NCBI GenBank assembly: GCA_950295325.1
Contig: OX485805.1
Location: forward strand, 5,394,501 to 5,458,500
Source of the DNA: Polytrichum commune
Taxonomy: Eukaryota > Streptophyta > Polytrichopsida > Polytrichales > Polytrichaceae
Direction: 5' to 3'
Length of the DNA: 64,000 nucleotides
Shown here: positions 13,336-25,500 of the stretch, one piece after another
Layout: the number at the start of each line of letters is the position of its first letter
How positions within the stretch are numbered: the first letter of the stretch is position 1
Program-made: the position numbers and the translations under genes
The notes under the pieces: model-generated
Seen by the model: only the letters and a program-made list of their open reading frames with translations
Database searches by the model: none
What the model was told of the DNA's origin: nothing

Positions 13336-14991
13336 TTGATGATTTTTTGCTCTAGTAGACAGGACAGATGGATTATTAGGAAAAACCAAAATGCCTTTAT
13401 GTAGAGATTCCGAATTAAGGTTTTGTGTAGTTCGTGTGAACGTCAATAAGTTGATTGCCTCCTGTTTGGAGAAACTTTAGATCTTTTTGCATTTTGTGCT
13501 CTGCAAGAGTGCCAGTGGGTTGAGTTTAAAGTTGATCATGATGACGACTTGAGGGATAGTTCAAGAACTAATCGGGATTGAAGAGAAGGTGGTTATTGCA
13601 TCTTCTGAATAGTACATCACTTATATTCCATAGTATTAAAGTAGTTTGAAGTTTCAAAACTTTGCATCTCAAATTTGTGCCGCATCGGCATTTGAAGATC
13701 CCGAATTCCGCATTTGACATGGAAGCTTGTTGGCCTCGTAACTTGCACTTCATTGACAATCTTGATTGGAGTAGAGGCCAATACTATGCGTTGATTAGAA
13801 TTGGTACTCCTTAATGGCCATTTAAAATCAAGTAATTTACATATTTGTATGATGGTGGAAAAAAAAATGATCAAATTTCTTATTACAATGCACTGATAAA
13901 TTGAACAAGATCTTTGCTTTTCATATTTTTTGGAAAACTTATTTTGTGGCAATAATTCCAATTTTTATGAGCAGGAATGCAATATATGCAACTAAAAACC
14001 TTTTTAACTTGATCCTACATCTTTATTTGATGAATAGAGTGTTGTAATCTTCAAATTTTGAAGACATTCTAGGTAATTTTATACTTTCCATCTTCACTGC
14101 ATCCAAAGTCAATCTCCATTGAACTAAGCACAAGGATGACGATATTGGGTTGATAACCGGGAGAAAAATAGGAGTATAATTATCAGCTAAAATCATGAAT
14201 TTGTACATAGAGTTTTAATTTGGAAGAGGTTGCTTGAAGTTTTTAATAGGGAGATTGAATGGAGTGTTGCTTCCTAGCACTTGAGGACTTGCATTTGGGT
14301 GACCATCCATTTTTAGCAGCAAGTGGCTTATGAGTTCATTTGGAGGAGCCTATGGGTTATGTCGAGTTGATAACTTCGACTTATTTTTCATTGACTACAA
14401 ATATCATAAAGTAGAATTTTATTCTTGTATATAATCTAGAAATCAATTCTTATCTCGGGGGAGCATTGTGTAGTTATTCATGTTGTGCACTTACTCATTT
14501 TATGAATGAAGCAATGAAGTCTATGAAATATACTACACTTATGTAGTGTAAAGAGTATTGAATTTGTACTTCTAGGATCGCTATTAAATGTTATGTCATT
14601 AGGGATTGGGGAGTATTTTGGAATAGTATTGAATTTGAGCATGTTAGCCCCTATCTAAATACTCAAAAAATGCATGTGTATAGGAAACAAAAGGGGTGGT
14701 GTCTTTGTCATGTTTCATATGTTGCTAATAAGAGAGCATTTGGGGCTAAGATTAACTAGATTTATATGTTTGCATTTATTAGTGGCTACTTTCATGACAA
14801 TTTGTATGTACCTATGTCAATGTAAATTTGTAGTTGTGGAGATATAAAGTGGTTGTCGCTATGACTTTTTGTTACATGGATGTTTGCAGATGGAGTGACC
14901 ACTTTTATATGGTTGGAACCACGTTGATTACTATTTATTTGGACACTTGTTGGCGATCAAGACAATATGGTTTTCTAGGAAATATTTCATC
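13336..14991. other. upstream region of the resistance-type gene
   Basis: No gene is visible. The last 500 bp before the ATG at 14,992 are AT-rich and presumably hold the promoter and leader of the kinase-NB-ARC-LRR gene; I could not pick a single convincing TATA box. Confidence 0.4.
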
Positions 14992-17900
14992 ATGGCGAAG
15001 CTTTTGGAATTGTTTTTTAAGCAACTATCAAGGTTTTGGGATTTGATTGGAACTTGCTTTATGAAGTTTTGGACATATCAGCAAAGGGGAGCCATTGACA
15101 AATATGATGTTAGAGATTTATTGGAATGGCAGGAGGAAGAAATACATAGACTTGAAGGGATTTCAAATGGAAATGAAGTATTAAATAAGAAGCAATGTAA
15201 GCATGTTCTCACCAAGCTTAAAGAAGTCGAAGTATGTGTTCGTGAGATGATCACGTTGAGTAGTGAGATCCAAGAGTTCGGTGTTGCAATGGAGGAGCTA
15301 TGTTGCATTACACAAAAATTGGGAGTTGTGATGAGTGAATGCGGAAATCAAAATCGAAGTCGAGCAATTGCATTCCAAATAAATAACAAGGAGGCTTTTC
15401 GAGAACTTGTGTCCGATTTGAGGTGTTGTTGGGATGTGATACTTGAGATGCATTCAAGAAGCCGTCCACGGTCGCAACCTGTCATGTTTACCTTTGATCT
15501 AGACATGCCGACCTTGAAAGAAATTGAGGACGACGTAAAAATTCTTCAAGAAAGTCTCAACGATGGTAGCAAGTATGAATGGAGAGAACATTTATGGCAA
15601 AGATTGGGGGACTTGCAACTTGAGGGTGGAGAACTCGACAGTGTGAAGGTTCCAATTGTCATTGATTCATTGAAACCAAAACTTTTGAAAGAAATTGGGA
15701 AAGGAAATTATGGTGTTGTGTACGAATCAATGTGGTTGGGATTTAAATGTGCAACAAAGATTTTGCCAATTCCAGATGGAATCCAAAATGTCCGCAAAGA
15801 GGTTGGTATTTTGGCAGGCTTGAGCCATCCGAATCTCATCAAATTCATCTATTGTGGAGTTGGTGGGAGCATAGACGAGTTGTGTTCTTCAACTCTTGGG
15901 AATTCATCAAGTGTTGAATATTCAACACTTGAAGCTCCTTTTAAAAATTTGTATTTGGTGATGGAGTTCATGGACATGAGCTTGAGTGGCATGTTGGAGA
16001 AGCAGTCCAAACTGTTATCATATCTTCTTGCAATTGATATCATGCATCAAATTGCAAGTGGCATGTGTTATCTTCATGACATGCATGTTGCTCATCTTGA
16101 TTCGAAGCCGGACAATGTGCTCATGAGACCCAATTCCATCGAAGGAGGGAAATTGAATTCTAGGCGATATTTGGTCAAGTTGGCTGACTATGGTACTTCC
16201 AACATCGAGGTTCCAAGCAAAGTTCCCAAGGAACAAAAGTGCTATCGTGTTGGTACACCTAGATACATGGCACCGGAGATAATTGATCAAAAGCTTGAAC
16301 CTCATGCAAGTCTATTTCAAGCTGATGTATGGTCGTTTGCTATGACATGTTCAGAGATCTTGTCACAAACTGCTACATTTGAGGGCCTTTCTGTGATAAC
16401 CAAAGACATTTTGAAAAACATTAAGGAATTTGAGAGGCCGCAATTGCCAATGAATTGTGAAGAGCTTACGAGGTTGATCGAGGAATGTTGGGTGGAGGAT
16501 CCTTTACGAAGGCTGACATTTTCAAAAATTTGTGAAAAGTTGATTGATTTGAAGAAAATGTTTTTGAGAGGATCATATTCGGCAAGCCTACGTCCCAAGT
16601 TTGAAAAGGATGGAGCCTCGCTCCAAAAGAAGTCAAGAATTGAGAAGGCAAAGAAGGTCAAGGAGAATTATGTTATAGAGGTACGTACCATTTTGGTGTT
16701 TACTAGTCTAATTATAGCTTGTTATTTCTATTGATTTGGATTAAATGCCGGTCTTTGAGGGTGTGATTTTGAATGAGAATTATGTTCTTATTGCATGGGC
16801 TATTTATGTAGGTGAATGAGGCAACCATGCAAGTGAACAACATGGTGGTTGGTCTTGAACGAAACTGTACAAAAGTCAAGGATCGCCTCAAGAAAGTGAG
16901 GATTTTGGGTGTCATTGGCATGGGTGGAATTGGGAAAACTACATTGGCAAATGACATATTTCATGAATTGAAGTCCACATACAATGCATCATATTTTGCC
17001 AAAGACTTGAAGAATAGAAGTGATTCACTTGGAATTGTATGTGACATGTTAAAAGACTTTGGAGAAGATCCTGAAAGCTTGCCAACAAATTTGGTGGATG
17101 CACAAAACAAGTTGAAGCAATTCATGGTTGGTAAGAAGGTTCTCATAATATTGGACGACATAAGGGATGAAGATCAACTAGATGATCTTCTCCGTCCGGA
17201 TATTTTGAAGGACAACGCGGGCATCACATTGATTATGACAACCCGCCATTGGGACAAGATTAAACATCGTGTGGAGGAGAATGGCAAAATAGAGGCTCAG
17301 ACATTGGATGGAAATGCAGCAAAGGAGCTTTTTATCCTTCATTCATGTGGGTCCGGAGGTTCTTTACCAATTGGATTTTGTGATATAGGAGGAAGAATAG
17401 TGGAAGCTTGCAATGGCTTGCCTTTAAGCCTAGGAGTATTGGGTGCATTTTTGCGGGATAAATGGAGGTTGCGATGTTGGGAGCGAGCATTACGAAGAAT
17501 GAAAAGGGGAAGATGTTTGGGTGGTGACGAAGAATTTGAAGACACAAAGCTTTGGAGCACATTGAAGATAAGCTTTGATGGATTAGGAACGGATGGAAAA
17601 AATATGTTTTTGGACATAGCATACTTCTTTTGCAAGGATGTGTGGCCTAGAGGCATGTCAATAGATAGAGCCTTGCACGTGTGGACCGTGAATGATATCC
17701 ACGCAACACAATCCTTCAATATGTTGATAGAGCGGTCATTGGTAAATGTTGACGAATATGGACACATAGAAATGCACGACCAACTACGTGACATGGGATG
17801 AATGATTGTGGAAAAGGATGGAGAATACTTGGGCACTCGAGTTCGGAGTGTGGACTTGAGTTCTTCTACTCAATTCATAAAGGAGGTATGACATGTAATG

Positions 17901-20707
17901 AACGATAATTTTTTCATTGTTTGTTCCATGTTGTAAAGTCCATGCAAACAAAGTGTGTAATTCGATTTGGATTTTATTGGACCATTAGTTAAATGTTTAT
18001 GATGGTCAAGATGTTCATAAAGAATTTAGATTCTTGTGTAATTTTTGCAATGATTTGCTTTATTCTATCTTTTTGCACAATAATATATAATTTTATTGAT
18101 ATTCTAATTGTTTTTTTTATATAATTCTTACATTTTGCAAAGCAGGGCAACAAGAAAGTTGAAGGTATGTTGTACAAAATATCGCAATGCCATTTACAAG
18201 GTCAAAACAATTGTTTAGACATGGATCTAAGCAATCTTCGACTATTGGCAATTCATAATGATACCAACAGTGCATCAACCGACTTCCGACTATTCAAACA
18301 TCCTCATTTAAACAACCAACAAAATGTATGTCAATTGAAGGCCATTTTAATAGAGGGTTACTTTCCACAATTGCCTACGCAACTGTGGGAATTGCATTCT
18401 TTGAGAAGCTTTGATATAGAGGGACTCGGAAACCTCGAAGCATTGCATGAGGGACTTGGAAACTTGACTTCCTTGACACACTTGAATTTGTCACGATGTT
18501 CAAGCTTGACAAGATTACCCGAGGGACTTGAAAACCTCCCCTTTTTGACGGAGATTTATTTGTCCAAATGTTTTAGCTTGACAACATTACCCAGGGGACT
18601 TGCAAACCTTACTTCTTTGACGGAGATTAATTTGGAGGGATGTTCAAGCTTGACAACATTACCCGAGGGACTTGGAAACCTCACTTCTTTGACAAAAATT
18701 GATTTGTGGGGATTTTGGAGGTTGACAAGATTACCTGAGGGACTTGAAAACCTCACTTCCTTAACGGAGATTTATTTGCGTGGATGTTCAAGCTTGACAA
18801 CATTACCCAAGGGACTTGCAAACCTCACTTCTTTGACAAAGATTGATTTGTGGGAATGTTGGAGGTTGACAAGATTACCTGAGGGACTTGGAAACCTCAC
18901 TTCTTTGACGGAGATTGATTTGGAGGGATGTTCAAGCTTAAAAACATTACCCGACGGACTTGGAAACCTCACTTCTGTGACGAAGATGAATTTGGAGGGA
19001 TGTTCAAGCTTGATAACATTACCCAGGGGACTTGCAAACCTTACTTCTTTGACGAAGATTAATTTGGGGCGATGTTCAAGCTTGACAACATTACCCGAGG
19101 GACTTGGAAACCTCACTTCTTTGATGGAGATTGATTTGGGGGGATGTTCAAGCTTGACAACATTTCCCGAGGGACTTGGAAACCTCACTTCCTTGACGAA
19201 GATTTATTTGCGGGGATGTTCAAGCTTGACAACATTACCGGAGGGACTTGGAAACCTCACTTCTTTGACGGAGATTGATTTGGGGGGATGTTCAAGCTTA
19301 AAAACATTACCCGACGGACTTGGAAACCTCACTTCTTTGACTAAGATTAATTTGTGGGAATGTTCAACATTGACAAAATTACCCGAGGGACTTGGAAACC
19401 TCACTTCTTTGACAAAGATTGATTTGTGGGAATGTTCAAGCTTGACAAGATTACCCGAGGGACTTGGAAACCTCACTTCTTTGACGGAGATTGATTTGGG
19501 GGGATGTTCAAGCTTGACAACATTTCCCGAGGCCCTTCGAAACCTCACTTCCTTGACGAAGATTTATTTGCGGGGATGTTCAAGCTTGACAACATTACCC
19601 GAGGGACTTGGAAACCTCACTTCTTTGACGGAGATTGATTTGGGGGGATGTTCAAGCTTAAAAACATTACCCGACGGACTTGGAAACCTCACTTCTGTGA
19701 CGAAGATTAATTTGGGGGGATGTTCAAGCTTGACAACATTACCCGAAGGACTTGGAAACCTCACTTCCTTGACTAAGATTAATTTGTGGGGATGTTCAAG
19801 CTTGACAACATTACCCGAGGGACTTGGAAACCTCACTTCTTTGACGGAGATTGATTTGGGGGGATGTTCAAGCTTGACAACATTTCCCGAGGCACTTCGA
19901 AACCTCACTTCCTTGACGAAGATTGATTTGGGGGGATGTTCAAGCTTGACAACATTACCCGAGGGACTTGGAAACCTCACTTCTTTGACAAAGATTGATT
20001 TGTGGAGATGTTCAAGCTTGGCAACATTACCCGAGGGACTTACAAACCTCACTTCTTTGACATGGATTCATTTCGGGGAATGTTCAAGCTTGACAACATT
20101 ACCCGAGGGACTTGGAAACCTCACTTCTTTGACAAAGATTGATTTGTGGAGATGTTCAAGCTTGGCAACATTACCCGAGGGACTTGCAAACCTCACTTCC
20201 TTGACATGGATTCATTTGGGGGAATGTTCAAGCTTGACAACATTACCCGAGGGACTTGGAAACCTCACTTCCTTGATGAAGATTTATTTGCGGGGATGTT
20301 CAAGCTTGACAACATTACCCGAGGGACTTGGAAACCTCACTTCTTTGACGAAGATTAATTTGGGGGGATGTTCAAGCTTGACAACATTACCCGAGGGACT
20401 TGGAAACCTCACTTCCTTGACTAAGATTAATTTGTGGGAATGTTCAACATTGACAACATTACCCGAGGGACTCGGAAACCTCACTTCTTTGACGAAGATT
20501 AATTTGGGGCGATGTTCAAGCTTGACAACATTACCCGAGGGACTTGCAAACCTCAGTTCCTTGACTAAGATTGATTTGGGGGGATGTTCAAGCTTGACAA
20601 CATTACCCGAGGGACTTATAAACCTCACTTCTTTGACATGGATTCATTTCGGGGGATGTTCAAGCGTGACACATTACCAGAGGGACTCGGAAACCTCACT
20701 TCTTTGA
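14992..20707 (+). CDS. protein kinase-NB-ARC-LRR (PNL-type) resistance-like gene, with a premature stop
   Basis: Three exons with phase-0 GT-AG junctions: 14,992-16,680, 16,812-17,885 and 18,146-20,707. The ATG at 14,992 is the first Met of the long frame. Residues about 1-200 form a helical N-terminal region. The kinase follows: glycine loop GKGNYGVVY near residue 236, lysine in CATKI, catalytic loop HLDSKPDN (HLD instead of HRD), ADYG instead of DFG, YMAPEI. Exon 2 is NB-ARC: P-loop GMGGIGKTT, kinase-2 LIILDDI, LIMTTR, CNGLPLSLG and MHD in IEMHDQLRDMG. Exon 3 encodes about 31 LRR units. A TGA at 17,799-17,801 lies in frame four codons after LRD, so translation should end before the LRRs unless it is read through. 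PNL proteins are known chiefly from mosses as intracellular immune receptors. The function as receptor or truncated kinase-NB protein is inferred. Confidence 0.9.
18463..20707 (+). repeat. tandem array of 72-bp leucine-rich repeat units
   Basis: About 31 units of 24 codons, consensus LTSLTKIDLGGCSSLTTLPEGLGN split as LTSLTKIDLGG plus CSSLTTLPEGLGN. Most units differ at only a few bases, mainly in the variable positions around the IDL.GC strand (E, K, W, R, H and related changes), where ligand contacts would lie. Blocks of several units recur in the same order (for example the CSSLKTLPDGLGN unit follows an EIDLGG unit at several places), pointing to duplication of multi-unit blocks. The near identity also opens a long antisense frame with 24-residue periodicity, which is a by-product. 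Confidence 0.95.
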
Positions 20708-21391
20708 CGGAGACTGATTTGTTCAAATGTTCTAGCTCGACAACATTACCCGAGGGACTTGGAAACCTCACTTTTTTGAGGGAGTTTAATTTGATCGGAT
20801 GTGGAAGTTTGATAATATTTTCCAAGGAACTTGGAAACCTCATTTGGGGAAGTTTCAATTGTTGAATTGATCAAGGTTGATAACCTTACCTGAGGGACTT
20901 GGAAACCTTAGTTCTTTGACGATGATTGGTTTGGGGGGATTTTCAAGCTTGACTTCATTACCCGAGGCATTTGGAAGCCTTTGTTCAATGATGAAGCTCA
21001 AATCGAAGGGACGGTCAAGCTTGACAACCGTATCCGATGGACTTGGAAACCTCACTTCTTTGAGGGAGGTTGAGTTGGGGGGGGGGGGGGGGGTTGTTTA
21101 AGGTTGGCAATATTATTGGGGGGACTTGGAAACCTCACTTCTTTGACGTAGCTTGATTTGTGTGATTGTTCGAGCGTGACAACGCTACCCGAGGAACTTG
21201 GAAATGACACTTATTTGGTGGAGTTTCAATGCAATGGATGTTCAAGCTTGACAAAATTAGCGAAAGGACTTGGAAACCTCAGTTCTTTGACAAAGATTGA
21301 TTTGGGGGGATGTACAAGCTTGGTAACATTACCCCAAGGACATATGTGTTTACTCTCTCTTGAAACTTGGATGGTAACAAATTCTATGTAG
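20640..21391 (+). pseudogene. frameshifted and decaying 3' LRR tail
   Basis: Near 20,665 one base is missing relative to the repeat consensus (ACACATT where other units have ACAACATT), which throws the main frame into a stop at 20,705-20,707. LRR units continue in other frames to about 21,391, including CSSVTTLPEELGN and CTSLVTLPQG, with more divergence than upstream and a run of 17 G at 21,077-21,093. The older, more diverged tail flanking a homogeneous core is typical of an array that expands internally. Confidence 0.85.
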
Positions 21392-22529
21392 ATTTCGAAC
21401 GCGTAGTTGCACCATAGGAATGCTCCTCCAAAAACTAACGTTGTCTCACATAGTTCCAATTTCGTGGAATGCAAAAGTGCGAATGATTCATACCCCATAT
21501 GCCAAAAGTTTGTAGGGTTTTTATGAGCACTTTGAATCTTCATGGGCACTTGGATGACTTGTTGATGAGCACAAGAATATTCACTTTGATAATGAATAAA
21601 ATATTTATTTGAGCTCTGAAAATTATGAGCCAAATGGCTTCGGGAATGAATAGAATTTGCAAATCATCTTGTAGTAATTGCATGTCGCATATCCTACAGG
21701 AAGTGGGTGTAGAGAGAAAAGTTTTCATCTTAGTTACATTCAATACCTTTGTGCTTTTATATAGGTTCTCTACAAAATTTTGTTGATTTAGGTATATGGA
21801 CGCAAATGCAACAAACTTCGTTCTTGAAAGATTCATGTGAGTGGAATAAAAGGGAAGTCATTGCTAGACATGAGCATCCTACTTGTGCGTTACTATGTGA
21901 AACGATTATGTCACTGAGCCAATGACGCAAGTTAAATATGTATTGCCTTACTTGATGTGTAGAGTTTCTTCATGGTGAGAGTATTTCGCATTTGCCACTA
22001 CCAAGTGAATTGTGTCTTGTGAGGTGACAATTTAGATAGATCAATTATTGACATGCATGATATACTATGTACTACTATCTACATGCAATGTCCACATATT
22101 TATCCAAAATTAGCTATATGAAACCAAATGCTATATGAACCTTGTTATTGGGAGGATTCATGTGAGTTCGATGGAAGGAACACTATATTCGGTAATTGGA
22201 GACTTTTTATTGATTATAAGACTATTTAAGGATGCATTTTTCAAAATTGGACCAAAAATGACAACCTAAAAATCCCATATGTATAATTTTGGATACTATT
22301 ATTAGACATAAAGGCATCAAAGTGAACAAAAATGTGAGGCATACATGAAAACAGTTGCGTATGAAATGAGAGATCGTTATGAATGGAAGGGAATATGCGG
22401 AGAATGATTGGAAGTTGAATGAATTCAATGGGATTGAAATACAATTATAATGGAAATACCATCAATGTCTTGAGTAACTTGGAATAGAATAGAAAGTAAG
22501 CATGAATATGTTCTACACCTAAGCGCATT
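21392..22529. other. intergenic region, nothing recognised
   Basis: AT-rich DNA between the LRR tail and the minus-strand FCP1-like pseudogene. Only short frames without domains are present. Confidence 0.5.
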
Positions 22530-25500
22530 TAGGGAGTCCGTCCCACTAGTACGCTTCTAGTCCCACTAGTCTGACCCACTATTTTTTTTCGCGGCCTTGT
22601 CCTTGTTTTTGGCAGCCTCCATGGCTTTGAAAATCTCAGGCCCGCGGCTATAACCGTTTTTGTTGACGGACCCAGAATACGTGTCGTTCTTCTATATTTC
22701 CGGATGCGCTCCCGAATTGTACGAAGTGGTATTGTGAGTGGAATACGAGTGCGTTTGCGAGAGGGAATGTTTTGCGCTTCGGCGGAGGGCCAAACAACGA
22801 TCGGACTCGGATGATGCGGCCTTGAGGGCGTGCCTATCCAAGGAGGACGTGGAGGAGGGCCGGGCACCAAGCGAGCGGGTAGCCACCTGCGAAACAACGT
22901 CATAGGAAGATAAAAATAAGAATGAAGTGGGGAAAATAATGAGAGCGGTTTGGGGTGGGCGCTCGTAAAGATAACGGCACGCACACGCAAGACAAGGGAA
23001 GCAAAAGCGGGAAGGGGGTTTAAGAGGGCACCTTGGCTTTGGGGACGTCCAAGCAGGGGACGGTGGGCACGAGGGGGGCGTCGACGGGAGCATCCGGAGC
23101 CGATCGTACTATGGCAGTGTTGAATAACGAGTCGGAATCGAGGCGCGGGGGCCCGACCATGGCGGATCAGGTTGCGGGGGGAGGAAGGGAGTCTTCGGGG
23201 GAGGTGTGGCACGGGGGGCTTTCCATGCGGAGACGCCGGCTGGGCCCACGATGAGCGATGGCGTCGTCCCTCGGGGACGAGAGCTGTCCCAAACGAACGA
23301 GCGTCCGTTTCTCCTTGGAGAGGGGGGAGGGCGACGGGGCGTACGCGCGGGCGACAAGTGCCGGGGGCGGGCTGTTGACAACGCCGTCGTCGATGCCGAT
23401 GTCACGAGAGTAATCCACGGCCGAGGCCGCGTCGATCGCTGAGAACTGGTAGAGGGATGGCATTTGGAAGTCCGTCACGTCGCGGGAAGGGGAGCCACGG
23501 GCCGAGTCGGGACGGGAAGGGCCGTCGAGTACCGGGGTGCCACACATGGGGGAAGACTGGGAAGCCGCAACAACAACAACAAAAAGAGACATCCAAAAAC
23601 GGAGCAAGCATTAGATATGTGAAGCACATGATACCAAGCAAAGACATGGAGGCATTTCAAATCAATTTATTGAATTTGGCGAGCCTCATGATGCTCTTAT
23701 ATACATTATCGCGGGGGTTTAGTGCCACATTGCCGAAGGGATTGGACCTAACAAAAAACGGGATGCTACCGGCGTGGAGCACGAGCCTTCTAAGGTAGGG
23801 GGCTAGCCTATCGACCAAAAATGTGTCTTTCCTATCGCCGGTCCAAGTGTCCGGGAAGATGACGTTGCCCGGGGGGTTCAAGATGCTCTTGGTGGGGTTG
23901 TCGTCGATGAGCACGGTGTTCTCAAGAGTCGGCCACCACCCGTGGGGTGTCCCCTGCAGCCAGGAGACGCCTCGCCAAAGTCTGGACCGGAGGACCTTGA
24001 GGAACTGTTGTCCTCCGCCTCGACTGCCAAACTTGGGCACCGGTTGACCTTTCTCGTCGAGCAGCTCGTCGCATACCTCTTGGCCGAGGACGAGGCAAGG
24101 GCTCGGGAGATCATGGAACAAGAAGTCAACGATGGGCTCCGTGTTCTCCATGACCATGGAGTTTCACACAATGACGTGAGCGAACTCGACCACCTCGCGA
24201 AGGAAGTCCGCAAGCCGGGACGGGCACGGACAGCTATCAACCCTAAACCCCCACCCCTTAGGCGTCCTAGTCCGAGTGAGGGATAAGGTCAATATGCACC
24301 TACCATGTGTGTTCAACTAACATCCCTGATTCACAATTTCTCACTGGTAGAATCATTCATAAATCTCACATTTTATTCAGAGAACACAAAGTATTAGTGT
24401 TTACAAACACTCTAGCACTTTGTGATCGCCTAACAACTACATTTAGTCTCTAGATTAGCACAATTCATCCCTTAGCTTCCACACTTCCTACCTAACCCAC
24501 CGATCTCCTATTTCCCAACAACTTCACTAATACATTTAACCCATCTAACTCCTTTTCTCTACCTCTAATCCCTTCTTGATTAAGCCTTCCCACTACCCTA
24601 ATACACCACCCTAAACCCCTCAATTAGAGCGGATCCACCCGCCTTCAGTCGTACCCCCTTCGCCGAGAATCAACGTTGTTCACTTCTCAATGCGCCCGTC
24701 AAGAGCCGTCATGGCCCGTCACTGGGAATAGTGGCCTCCCAACAGCCTGTTCGTTGACTCCCTTCGATCCCAGAGCTTGAAGCTCGGCCCAGTGCCTCTT
24801 CCTTTTCATTTCGTAGATCCCAACTTCATTCTTTGATTCCAGCTTGGCTCAATCCAGCCCTTGCTATTGACCGGATGTTTCCTCGCTGGATTTCTCTCCG
24901 CATAGCTGCATATCATCAGCTGATCGGCAGCTGGTCCGAACCCAACATTCTGATCCCAATTTGCTCCCTTTTTCTCACAAAATGTGTTAATACTTCCCCT
25001 GTTTTCTGGTGACCTTGAATGGTAGCCGTTCACGAATCATTCTTGCACCTGTTATTTCAGCTACCCAATACAACCTTCAATATTGTCCTAATCTCACCGA
25101 ATGCCTAGGAATACACACACTGAATCTGTTGTAACTGAAGTAGAATTTTTCCTTTAGATACCCATTCACCTCGCCTCAGGGTAAGCTTTCTTCCAAGAGA
25201 GTCTTGCGCTCCCAATGTCCATCAATCCCTGTTTTCCCAGTGCAATGTGCAATGCTTCATTCAGCTCAACTTGAAGCGCATTGGCCTTAGCCGTCAACTC
25301 TCCCTCCTCGCCCAATTCAGTAGCCTCATTGGTAGAGCAGCCAAGCAACCCAGGTTGTGGCCAACATTGCCATCCCAGCTTCCTTCAATTCCCAGCATGG
25401 CTGAGGTTTTTTCCCAGATTAGCCGCTCTCCGGCCCAACTCCGCCATCGAATCCCCCTTGTTCTCTTGGCCGAGAGTTTTACCTGCCGCCATCCGCCTGT

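Noticed and set aside
18463..20707. Array of near-identical 72-bp repeats seen as a CRISPR-like or satellite structure
   Set aside because: There are no unique spacers, and the units translate as canonical LRRs in frame with an NB-ARC gene.
18556..21055. Chain of minus-strand open frames with RFPSPSGNVVKLEHP-type repeats
   Set aside because: They are the reverse strand of the 72-bp LRR array; the periodicity keeps an antisense frame open by chance.
22544..22571. CACTAGTACGC and CACTAGTCTG near the end of the FCP1-like pseudogene, read as a CACTA terminus
   Set aside because: No matching inverted end or 3-bp duplication was found to the right; the gene may have belonged to such an element but the evidence is too thin.
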